Of a stretch of 64,000 nt of DNA, positions 39,117 to 47,134 are shown one piece after another. Positions within the stretch are counted from its first letter, which is position 1. Every line of letters starts with the position of its first letter. The position numbers and the translations under genes are program-made. Below the pieces are notes generated by a model. The model worked only from the letters and a program-made list of their open reading frames with translations. It made no database searches and was not told the origin of the DNA. The stretch is from an uncultured Pelagibacteraceae bacterium (lineage in GTDB: Bacteria; Pseudomonadota; Alphaproteobacteria; Pelagibacterales; Pelagibacteraceae): the NCBI GenBank assembly GCA_902574215.1, contig CACGMR010000001.1, forward strand, positions 85,154 to 149,153, read 5' to 3'.

Positions 39117-40669
39117 TAAGAATTTTCTTTCTCTTCTTCTTCGACTAGTTTTCTTTTTAAATGTATTTTTGACATTTCTTTAATATTTAATACTGCTATT
39201 TCACCGAATTTTTCTTTAACCCTCTCCAAAAAGGGTTTGTATGTATGATATCTTATATAATCTCTATCTCGTAATTTTAATATTTTTGCAGCAGATAATT
39301 TATTTGATGAAAGTGGTTGTGCATTATACGAATGAAACGAAAAGCCCTCGTAACTATCTGGCAACTTTATTCCATTATCAATAGCTTCTTTATATAATTG
39401 ACTGCCTGGCAATGCCATCGCTGGGTATGTGTTCCAACCCAAGGTACAAAGTTTTTGACTTAATTTAAAAGTTTGCTCCAAGCTCTTTTCGTCATCACCT
39501 GGAAGACCGTAAATGTAATTTGCTATAACTTCTATATCAGCCTTGTGGACTTCAGAAATTACTTTTTCCACATCAACATCTTCAAACTTACCTTTAGACA
39601 CCTCTAATCTAACATTTTTATTAGCGCTCTCAATTCCTAGTGCTAACCATTTTATTCCAGCTTTTCTTAGAAGCTTTAGTGTTTCGGTTTTTTTTATAGT
39701 ATCAATTCGAGAATAAGCCCATATTCTTAAATCATCTTTCTTGTTTAGAATAGAAAGTTTTTCACATAATGGTTTATAATATTTTGGATTTAATAAAAAC
39801 ATTTCATCAGTTATTTTTATAGTTCTAACTCCTAATTTATAAAGTTTTTCAAATTGTTTAAAAACAAAGTCAGTTGACCAAAACCTCATTTTATTAAATT
39901 GATTTGCAACTCCAACTTCATTTGAATTATCTCTATTAATTAAATTTATCATACAAAAAGTACATTTAAATTGACAACCTAGTGACGTTTGAATAGCTAC
40001 GTAAGGTGATCTATTATCATTAGAATATTCAGCATGCCACATTGGAGCTCTATACAAATCAAAAATATTTTTTTTATAAGGTAATAAATCCCAAGCATAT
40101 CCAGGTAAGTCATGATCCATTTTTGCTGTAGGAACAGTTGTTTCTGGCTCGGTAATTAAAATTTTATTATCTTCAGTTCTAAGGGCTATACCTTTAATAT
40201 TTTCAAGATTTTTTTCATTAATATTTTTTAATTGAAGAACGTTTAAAATTGCATAAACACCTTCATTCATAAAAACAAAATCTATACTCAATTCTTCTTC
40301 CAAAGTTTTTTTTGGTAGTGCCTGAACATGAGACCCCACAAATGAGATTATAAAATCTTTATTTTTTTTTTTAAGAAAATTTGCTAATCGAGTTGCTCCA
40401 CTCATGCTAGTGGTTCCAGAATTTACGTTTTGTCCATAGACAACAAAACAAATTAATCTAGGTTTTAGTTCATTTATTTTTACAAATGCATTTTCATCAG
40501 AAATATTTTCAGCTAATGTGTCTAAGATACCAACTTTAAAACCTTTTTTTCTACAACTTTCAGCTAAAAGTAACGACCATGTGGGTGTTTCTATAGCCGA
40601 ATATTTATTTGAGAGTTCTTGATAAATATTTTGCGAATTATTTGGGGTAACAAAGAGTACATCAAGCAT
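39116..40669 (-). CDS. Cobalamin-binding radical SAM protein
   Basis: N-terminal B12-binding-like region; GCQFKCTFCMI (CxxxCxxC); C-terminal YRYHTYKPF. Confidence 0.87.
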   Translation of the reverse strand: MLDVLFVTPNNSQNIYQELSNKYSAIETPTWSLLLAESCRKKGFKVGILDTLAENISDENAFVKINELKPRLICFVVYGQNVNSGTTSMSGATRLANFLKKKNKDFIISFVGSHVQALPKKTLEEELSIDFVFMNEGVYAILNVLQLKNINEKNLENIKGIALRTEDNKILITEPETTVPTAKMDHDLPGYAWDLLPYKKNIFDLYRAPMWHAEYSNDNRSPYVAIQTSLGCQFKCTFCMINLINRDNSNEVGVANQFNKMRFWSTDFVFKQFEKLYKLGVRTIKITDEMFLLNPKYYKPLCEKLSILNKKDDLRIWAYSRIDTIKKTETLKLLRKAGIKWLALGIESANKNVRLEVSKGKFEDVDVEKVISEVHKADIEVIANYIYGLPGDDEKSLEQTFKLSQKLCTLGWNTYPAMALPGSQLYKEAIDNGIKLPDSYEGFSFHSYNAQPLSSNKLSAAKILKLRDRDYIRYHTYKPFLERVKEKFGEIAVLNIKEMSKIHLKRKLVEEEEKENS

Positions 40670-40773
40670 TTTGATAATATATTATATTAAATAAAATAAA
40701 GTGTTTTTAAACTAATTTAAATTTATAAATTTTATGATTTACATCAAATAACTTCAATTTAAATTAAATAAAT

Positions 40774-41997
40774 ATGTATAAATCGAAAAACATAACCCAA
40801 GCAGCTATATTAGTTGGTGGATTAGGCTCAAGATTAAGAAAAGTAACTAAAAATACTCCAAAGCCTTTAGTAAAATTTAATTTTAAACCATTTATAAATT
40901 ATTTAATTGAATATTATGAAGCTAATGGTTTTACTGAAATATTACTTTTGTGCTCATATAAATATACTCTATTTAAAAAAAAATATCATAATAAAAAATT
41001 TAGAAATATTAAAATTAAATGTATTGAGCAAAAAATTCCTAATGGCAATCTTAGAGCATTAAAAATTGCATATAAATTTTTGAAACAAGATTTTTTGTTA
41101 TGCAATGGTGACACTTTTATAAATATTAATTTAGAAAAAATTAAAAATTATTATTTTTCAAAAAAAAAAATAAAATCATTAGCCATCTTAACAAATCATA
41201 ATAAAAATAAATCAAAGAGGTATACTTTTTTTTCACTTAATAAAAAAACAAAAAAAATCGAAATTAATAAAAATCTTAATTTTTCTAATACTGGTATATA
41301 TATTTTTAATAAAAATTTTCTGAAAAAATTTCTGAATACAGATAAATCCAGTATAGAAAAAGATTTAATACCAAAAATTATACAGAAAAAAAATTTATAT
41401 GGTTCTCTCACCAAAAAACAATTTATCGATATAGGCACACCAGAAGATTTTTTTAAAACAGAAAATTTTCTTGAAAAAAATTTCCCCAGACCTTGTGCTT
41501 TTCTTGATAGAGATGGTGTTATCAATAAAGATCTTGGCTATGTTCATCGTGTTAAGGATTTTGTTTGGATGCCTAAAATTAGAGAAATAATTAAATATTT
41601 ATATTTTATTGGGTATAGAATTATTGTTGTTAGCAACCAGTCAGGTGTTGGAAGATCCTATTATAAAGAAAAAGATGTAAAATTAATTGAAAATCACATT
41701 TCAAGAGAATTAAATAAAAAAAAAGTAAAAATTGATGCATTTTATTATGCATTTTATTTTAAAAAATCAAAAAACAAAAAATATAGAAGCAATTTATCTT
41801 TAAGAAAACCTAACAACGGTTTTTATTTCAAAGCCAAAAGTCAATTTAATATAATCAACAAGTATTCTTTTATGATTGGAGATCAATTGAGTGATAAAAA
41901 TTTTTCAAAAAAATCTAATTTGAAGTTTTTTTATTACAAAGATACTAAAAATATTGTTAAAAAAATAAAAAAATTTATCAACTATGAGTTTAAATAA
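40774..41997 (+). CDS. Fused nucleotidyltransferase (HddC-like) and HAD phosphatase (GmhB-like)
   Basis: N-term AILVGGLGSRLRKVTKNTPKPLV; C-term FLDRDGVINKDLGYV, SNQSGVGR, IGDQLSD. Confidence 0.85.
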   Translation: MYKSKNITQAAILVGGLGSRLRKVTKNTPKPLVKFNFKPFINYLIEYYEANGFTEILLLCSYKYTLFKKKYHNKKFRNIKIKCIEQKIPNGNLRALKIAYKFLKQDFLLCNGDTFININLEKIKNYYFSKKKIKSLAILTNHNKNKSKRYTFFSLNKKTKKIEINKNLNFSNTGIYIFNKNFLKKFLNTDKSSIEKDLIPKIIQKKNLYGSLTKKQFIDIGTPEDFFKTENFLEKNFPRPCAFLDRDGVINKDLGYVHRVKDFVWMPKIREIIKYLYFIGYRIIVVSNQSGVGRSYYKEKDVKLIENHISRELNKKKVKIDAFYYAFYFKKSKNKKYRSNLSLRKPNNGFYFKAKSQFNIINKYSFMIGDQLSDKNFSKKSNLKFFYYKDTKNIVKKIKKFINYEFK

Positions 41998-42058
41998 TAA
42001 ATAATTGTTTTATTACTTATTGGATAAACTTTTAATAAAAGTATAAAAGAATAAAATA

Positions 42059-43039
42059 GTGATAAATAGAAAATTTAAATCAATTTTAATAACTGGCATA
42101 TCTGGCTCAGGTGGAAGCTATTTAGCCGAGTATGTTTGTAAAAATTTTCCAAAAATTAAAGTTCATGGAATTTCTAGATGGCATGTAAATTCTACAAATA
42201 AAAATCTTTCTAAAATAGCTAAAAAAATCTTTTTACATGAATGTGATCTTATAGATTACTCATCTATACATAACACTTTAAAAAAATCTAAACCAGATGC
42301 AATTTTTCATTTGGCGTCTCATGCTAATGTACGTGCATCATTTGAAACACCTTTATCTGTAATGAATAACAATATAAACGGTACAGCAAATTTGTTGCAG
42401 GCAATTAAAGATTTAAAAATTGATCCTATAATTCAAATATGTAGCACATCAGAAGTGTATGGTAATGTAGATAAAAAATATGTACCTATTAAAGAAAATT
42501 GTCCTCTAAGTCCGGCAAGCCCGTATGCACTTTCGAAAGTTTCACAAGATTTATTGGGAGATGTTTATTTCAAAAATTATGGTTTAAAAGTGATTAGAAC
42601 TAGAATGTTTACATATCTTAATCCTAAAAGAGCAGATTTATTTGCTACATCTTTTGCAAGACAAGTTGCTTTAATTGAAAAAGGTCATCAAAAAATTCTT
42701 TATCATGGAAATTTAAATTCCATTAGAACTATAATTGATATTGAAGATGCGATGAGTTCTTATTGGATAGCTGCTACGAAAGGTAGAATTGGTGAAGTTT
42801 ATAACATAGGGGGAAATAAAATTATTAAAGTTGGAGAATTTTTAAAAATATTAAAAAAATTAGCAAAGACAAAAATTGTTTCTAAAGTTGATAAAAAGCT
42901 TTTAAGACCTACAGATGTAACACTCCAGATTCCAAATTTAAGTAAATTTAAAAAGCATACTGGATGGAAACCTAATGTTTCTTTCGAAACTTCTCTAAAA
43001 AATTTATTAGATTATTGCAGATCTAACCTCACTGTTTGA
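42059..43039 (+). CDS. GDP-mannose/GDP-heptose 4,6-dehydratase-like epimerase
   Basis: ITGISGSGGSYLAEY, AIFHLASHANVRASFE, CSTSEVYGNV, SPYALSKVSQD. Confidence 0.82.
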   Translation: MINRKFKSILITGISGSGGSYLAEYVCKNFPKIKVHGISRWHVNSTNKNLSKIAKKIFLHECDLIDYSSIHNTLKKSKPDAIFHLASHANVRASFETPLSVMNNNINGTANLLQAIKDLKIDPIIQICSTSEVYGNVDKKYVPIKENCPLSPASPYALSKVSQDLLGDVYFKNYGLKVIRTRMFTYLNPKRADLFATSFARQVALIEKGHQKILYHGNLNSIRTIIDIEDAMSSYWIAATKGRIGEVYNIGGNKIIKVGEFLKILKKLAKTKIVSKVDKKLLRPTDVTLQIPNLSKFKKHTGWKPNVSFETSLKNLLDYCRSNLTV

Positions 43040-43061
43040 TTGCTACTTTTATTTTATATAT

Positions 43062-44240
43062 ATGAAAAAAATTATATTTCTATTATCTGTTTTATTTTTG
43101 TTTTATATTATACTTTGTTTTTCCTTTAAAATTTTTCCCTATAAAATAGTACAAACATTTTACCAAAAAAATTTCGTTAAAGTAGAAAATGACTCTCAAA
43201 ATAAAGATATGCCAAAAATATCCACCAATGATGAAATTTTTAAAAATGCTAAATTATTAGATATAAACATTAATTTAGATATTTATTTAGAAAATAATTA
43301 TTTATATTTACGAGATAAAATTCTTGAATTAACAATAAGTAATCAAAATTCAGCAAAACTTAATATTTATAATCAAATAAAAGATGAATTAAATAATAAG
43401 ATTTCATCTAATTTTAATTTAGAGAGTAATTACAAACACCTAAATTTAAAATTAGAAAGCTATAAAGATTTTGAAATTAATTCAATTTTAAGTCTTGCTC
43501 ATTCTAAAGAAATTTCAAAATGTTTGACCATTTATATTGAAGGTCATGGTGGCGATCCATTTGTTTTTGTAGAACACAATTTATTACTAAAGAAAATATT
43601 AACTGAAAAAAAATGTGATTTTTTATCTATGTCAATGCTTGGATTAGGATTTAACAACCATAAATATGAATTTCCAACTAGATATGGTACCTTTGAAGTG
43701 AAGAAAAACGTTAGCATGAATCATGAATTCTATGGTTTATTTTATGATGAAAATAATAAAAACCTAGATCATTTAGCTTTATTTTTAAGTCCTCATTATC
43801 ATATGATTGATCAACTAGTTGATGAGTTTAAATATGAGGATATAAATTTAGTTGGTGTCTCAGGGGGAGCTTGGTATGCCACATTACTTGGTTCAATCAT
43901 GCCAAAAATTGATCACACAATATCTGTGGCAGGACCCTTACCATTTGAGTATTCTGTTACCAGAGACAACACAGGTGATTTTGAATATTACACCAGTAAA
44001 ATTTACGACTATGTAAATTATTTTCATTTATATAAATTAATGACGTTAGATGAAGATGGAAAACCACTTAGAAAAGCTAAATTAATTTTTTCAAAAAATG
44101 ATCCTTGTTGTTTTAGGGATCCTTATGTTTCGCACCTAAAAACAAATATAGATAGTCTAGGATGGAAAAATCTTGATGTAATTATTTTAGATGAAGCTCA
44201 ACATACAATAAATCATAATTTTGTATTTTCGATGCTTTAA
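43062..44240 (+). CDS. Membrane-anchored/secreted alpha/beta-hydrolase-like protein
   Basis: N-terminal TM; LVGVSGGAW nucleophile elbow; downstream Asp/His (DEAQHTINH). Confidence 0.5.
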   Translation: MKKIIFLLSVLFLFYIILCFSFKIFPYKIVQTFYQKNFVKVENDSQNKDMPKISTNDEIFKNAKLLDININLDIYLENNYLYLRDKILELTISNQNSAKLNIYNQIKDELNNKISSNFNLESNYKHLNLKLESYKDFEINSILSLAHSKEISKCLTIYIEGHGGDPFVFVEHNLLLKKILTEKKCDFLSMSMLGLGFNNHKYEFPTRYGTFEVKKNVSMNHEFYGLFYDENNKNLDHLALFLSPHYHMIDQLVDEFKYEDINLVGVSGGAWYATLLGSIMPKIDHTISVAGPLPFEYSVTRDNTGDFEYYTSKIYDYVNYFHLYKLMTLDEDGKPLRKAKLIFSKNDPCCFRDPYVSHLKTNIDSLGWKNLDVIILDEAQHTINHNFVFSML

Positions 44241-44259
44241 ATATAATTTAACTAATTGA

Positions 44260-44309
44260 TGGTCCCCCCCCCGCACGGATTCGAACCGCGGACCTATTGA
44301 TTACAAATC
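44260..44309 (-). pseudogene. Truncated tRNA-Thr 3' half with 9-C acceptor tract (left edge of island 3)
   Basis: cgcacggattcgaaccgcggacctattgattacaaatc identical to intact tRNA-Thr; acceptor strand has ccccccccc instead of gccccc. Confidence 0.9.
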
Positions 44310-44371
44310 GAGAGTCTAAATTCAAAAAGATAAATACTATCAACGTTAATTGAAAGTATTTTCAAATCTAT

Positions 44372-44389
44372 ACACACTATGAACACAGT
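44372..44389. repeat. Paired repeat ACACACT-ATGA-ACACAGT, island 3 left
   Basis: 11-bp spacing; similar to CCACCCT-CTGA-CCACACT at 45821. Confidence 0.6.
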
Positions 44390-44411
44390 GATAAAGTTTT
44401 GATTATAATAA

Positions 44412-45278
44412 ATGAATATTATTAAAAAAATTCGTCAAGCAGCAATCGCTTTTGCTGGAATATTATCAACCCCTTTTGGAAAATCTCTAGAAAAAAAATT
44501 TGGTTATATAATTGATGAAACTCCTACTAAATATGATTTAAAAATTGATGAGGAATATATAAAAACTGGTATTGGTGGTTTCACTCATAGACATTTTGAT
44601 GATCATTCTTTTCTTTCAATGTGGGAAAAAGTTAAAGAGACATTACCAAACGACACAAAATTTGAAGAGATAAAGAATTATTTTATTTCTTTGTCTAAAG
44701 ATCTTCAAACTCCTATGGGTATTCCTTTACACAAAATAAATGATAAAGAAACTTATGATCAATTTGCTTCATATATGAGCAAACATTTTGCAATTAAAAA
44801 AAGTTGGTTGCTAGATATTCAGAGCGTTAATTTAGCAGAAGTGTTTGGTGCAACTATAGGAGTTGTAGCTCTGTTATTTGGTTGGAAGAAAAGTGAAAAG
44901 GAAGAATTTGCCGATTTAGCATCATCATTAGTAGTAGCAGGTGCATTTGGTGCCAATCCAATTCTTTTGATTGTGTCTTTAGTTTCATTAGCAAAATCTT
45001 ATACGAAAGATAAAAATAAAAATAAGTTTAAGAAGGGTACATTAAGAGGTGTTCTGGGTATGGGTTCTTTTATTATGACTGCAAGTCTGTTTTCTAGTCC
45101 TATCATTGGAATAATAATAGGATTAATAGTAGCTATAAGCGTTAAGAAATCTTTGAAAAAAATTGATCTTTCAGAAATTTATGAATGGTTTAAGGAAAAT
45201 GTTAAAAAATATGGTTCAATTATAATTGAAACAACTGGAATAGAAAAATTATCAAATAAAATTAAGAATTTAGTTTAA
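44412..45278 (+). CDS. Hypothetical membrane protein (288 aa)
   Basis: Central/C-terminal hydrophobic segments; no family recognised. Confidence 0.6.
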   Translation: MNIIKKIRQAAIAFAGILSTPFGKSLEKKFGYIIDETPTKYDLKIDEEYIKTGIGGFTHRHFDDHSFLSMWEKVKETLPNDTKFEEIKNYFISLSKDLQTPMGIPLHKINDKETYDQFASYMSKHFAIKKSWLLDIQSVNLAEVFGATIGVVALLFGWKKSEKEEFADLASSLVVAGAFGANPILLIVSLVSLAKSYTKDKNKNKFKKGTLRGVLGMGSFIMTASLFSSPIIGIIIGLIVAISVKKSLKKIDLSEIYEWFKENVKKYGSIIIETTGIEKLSNKIKNLV

Positions 45279-45281
45279 ATA

Positions 45282-45782
45282 ATGAAAAAACTTTTAGGGA
45301 TATTGGTTCTAGGTTTGTTGTTATTTGCATGTAGTGAAGATAAATCAGAAACTAACAGAAAAAAAAGTACAATCAAATTGTCATGTAAAATTAATAAAGT
45401 TCATGTGATTAAAGGTTATGATGGATCAAATAAAGATATTTGGTTTGACGAAAAATTTATTGAAGAAAATTTAGGTGAGATGGCTGAGCCTTTAATACTC
45501 GAAACTAATAAAAATAGTTACGCTATGTGGATTGATGGAATTGGAACTATAGCAATGTATCACAATGAAAATGGTATAGGTTATTTAAATGAAAGAGATA
45601 CAAACAATGAAAAATTTGTAACTTTGCATTTAACATCAATCAGTTACAAGAATTTTGAATTTATCTCAGAGTCTTCGGTCTATATTAATAAAGACGATGA
45701 TCGTTACAATTACAATTTTAATAACAAACCTGAGCCTACCTCTATAGGCTATGGTAAATGTCAAAAATTAAAATGGGATTAA
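45282..45782 (+). CDS. Putative lipoprotein (166 aa)
   Basis: MKKLLGILVLGLLLFACSED lipobox LLFAC. Confidence 0.65.
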   Translation: MKKLLGILVLGLLLFACSEDKSETNRKKSTIKLSCKINKVHVIKGYDGSNKDIWFDEKFIEENLGEMAEPLILETNKNSYAMWIDGIGTIAMYHNENGIGYLNERDTNNEKFVTLHLTSISYKNFEFISESSVYINKDDDRYNYNFNNKPEPTSIGYGKCQKLKWD

Positions 45783-45820
45783 AATAATAAAACAGCTGCT
45801 TGATTGGTCTACAAATCCGT

Positions 45821-45838
45821 CCACCCTCTGACCACACT
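45821..45838. repeat. Paired repeat CCACCCT-CTGA-CCACACT, island 3 right
   Basis: 11-bp spacing; counterpart of 44372-44389. Confidence 0.6.
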
Positions 45839-45902
45839 TAATGTTATAAATTAGTTAAACTTTATATTTGCAAAAATAATTAGTGTTGATTTTATTGAGT
45901 GA

Positions 45903-45978
45903 TGGTGCCCCCGCACGGATTCGAACCGCGGACCTATTGATTACAAATCAATTGCTCTACCAGCTGAGCTACAAGGGC
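45903..45978 (-). tRNA. tRNA-Thr(TGT), intact, CCA encoded
   Basis: Reverse complement GCCCTTGTAGCTCAGCTGGTAGAGCAATTGATTTGTAATCAATAGGTCCGCGGTTCGAATCCGTGCGGGGGCACCA. Confidence 0.95.
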
Positions 45979-46011
45979 ATGCGCAATAACTATTAACTAT
46001 TTAATAAATAA

Positions 46012-46755
46012 TCAACTCTTTTTTTTTATATAACTAAGATGATGAAACACTATTGCGGCACTATTTGAGATATTTAAACTTTCTATATCTTCATTAATAT
46101 TAATTTTAACAAAAAAATCTGCATATTTGCCTGTATGCTGTCTCATACCAAATCCTTCTGATCCAAATAGAAGAATGTTGTTTCCTTTCCATTTTATGTC
46201 TGTAAAATCTTTTTGACCTTTTGCATCAAAACCATAAACCCAGAAATTTTTTTCTCTTAAATTTTTTAAGGTTGAATTAATATTAGATACTTGGAATATA
46301 TTTATGTGTTCCATGCATCCACTAGCTGATTTATACATCAACTTACTATCACGTGGAAAATGTCTTTCTTTAATTATCAATCCATCAATATCAAACGATG
46401 TGGCACTTCTGATTAATGAACCAATATTTCTTGGATCAGTAACCTCATCAAGACATACAAATGTTAAATTATTTTTATCTTTTATAAATTGTTTTAGATC
46501 TGGTTGATCTAAATGTTCAATCTCTGCAACGTAACCATTATGCATTAATTGTTCTTTAGAAGTATATTTGTCTAATTCCTTTTTAGATTTAAAGTAAACT
46601 TTGACATCCTCTAAAATGTTTTTATTTGGGTTTTTTCTATGAATATTTTTTTTTGACTCCTCTGTTAAAAATACTCTTAAAACCTTTCTTTTAGGGTTTC
46701 TAAGAGCCTCAATAACTGCGTGTTGACCAACAATAAAAAATGATGATTTATTCAT
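46012..46755 (-). CDS. rlmB: 23S rRNA 2'-O-methyltransferase RlmB/TrmH family
   Basis: GQHAVIEALRNPKR, DEVTDPRNIGSLIRSA, LLFGSEGFGMR, LNISNSAAI. Confidence 0.9.
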   Translation of the reverse strand: MNKSSFFIVGQHAVIEALRNPKRKVLRVFLTEESKKNIHRKNPNKNILEDVKVYFKSKKELDKYTSKEQLMHNGYVAEIEHLDQPDLKQFIKDKNNLTFVCLDEVTDPRNIGSLIRSATSFDIDGLIIKERHFPRDSKLMYKSASGCMEHINIFQVSNINSTLKNLREKNFWVYGFDAKGQKDFTDIKWKGNNILLFGSEGFGMRQHTGKYADFFVKININEDIESLNISNSAAIVFHHLSYIKKKS

Positions 46756-46884
46756 AAATTAGTATCTGTTTTATACGGTTTTTTTAATATTTTCCTATTA
46801 AATCACGTGTTGCATTTGTACAAATAAAATATATAAAACGCTTGTTATTTGAAGCTTTATTGAACAAGGGGACACTTCCCCAAA

Positions 46885-46970
46885 GGAGGGGTTCCAGAGC
46901 GGTCAAATGGGGCGGGCTGTAAACCCGTTGACTTCGGTCTTCGAAAGTTCGAATCTTTCCCCCTCCACCA
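46885..46970 (+). tRNA. tRNA-Tyr(GTA)
   Basis: GGAGGGG acceptor, gggctgtaaaccc anticodon arm, long variable arm, ttcgaat, CCA. Confidence 0.95.
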
Positions 46971-47014
46971 TTTAATAAATTTTAAATAACATGGAGTGTT
47001 ACTCTTGGGGTTGT

Positions 47015-47088
47015 GCGGGTGTAGTTCAATGGTAGAACGCTAGCCTTCCAAGCTGGATGTAAGGGTTCGATTCCCTTTACCCGCTCCA
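47015..47088 (+). tRNA. tRNA-Gly(TCC)
   Basis: gcgggtgtagttcaatggtagaac, gccttccaagc anticodon arm, gttcgattc, tcca. Confidence 0.95.
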
Positions 47089-47134
47089 AGAAATTAAAAT
47101 TAGATGAAACAAAAAAAACTGAGGTAAAAACGTA

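Larger units (their letters stand above)
44260..45902. mobile_element. tRNA-Thr-anchored mini-island 3 (no integrase seen)
   Basis: Bounded by tRNA-Thr 3' half and intact tRNA-Thr; paired 11-bp-spaced repeats near each end; two complete ORFs inside. Confidence 0.78.

Noticed and set aside
44412-45782. Toxin-antitoxin pair in island 3
   Set aside because: Both products are membrane/lipoprotein-like and larger than typical TA partners; no TA family recognised.
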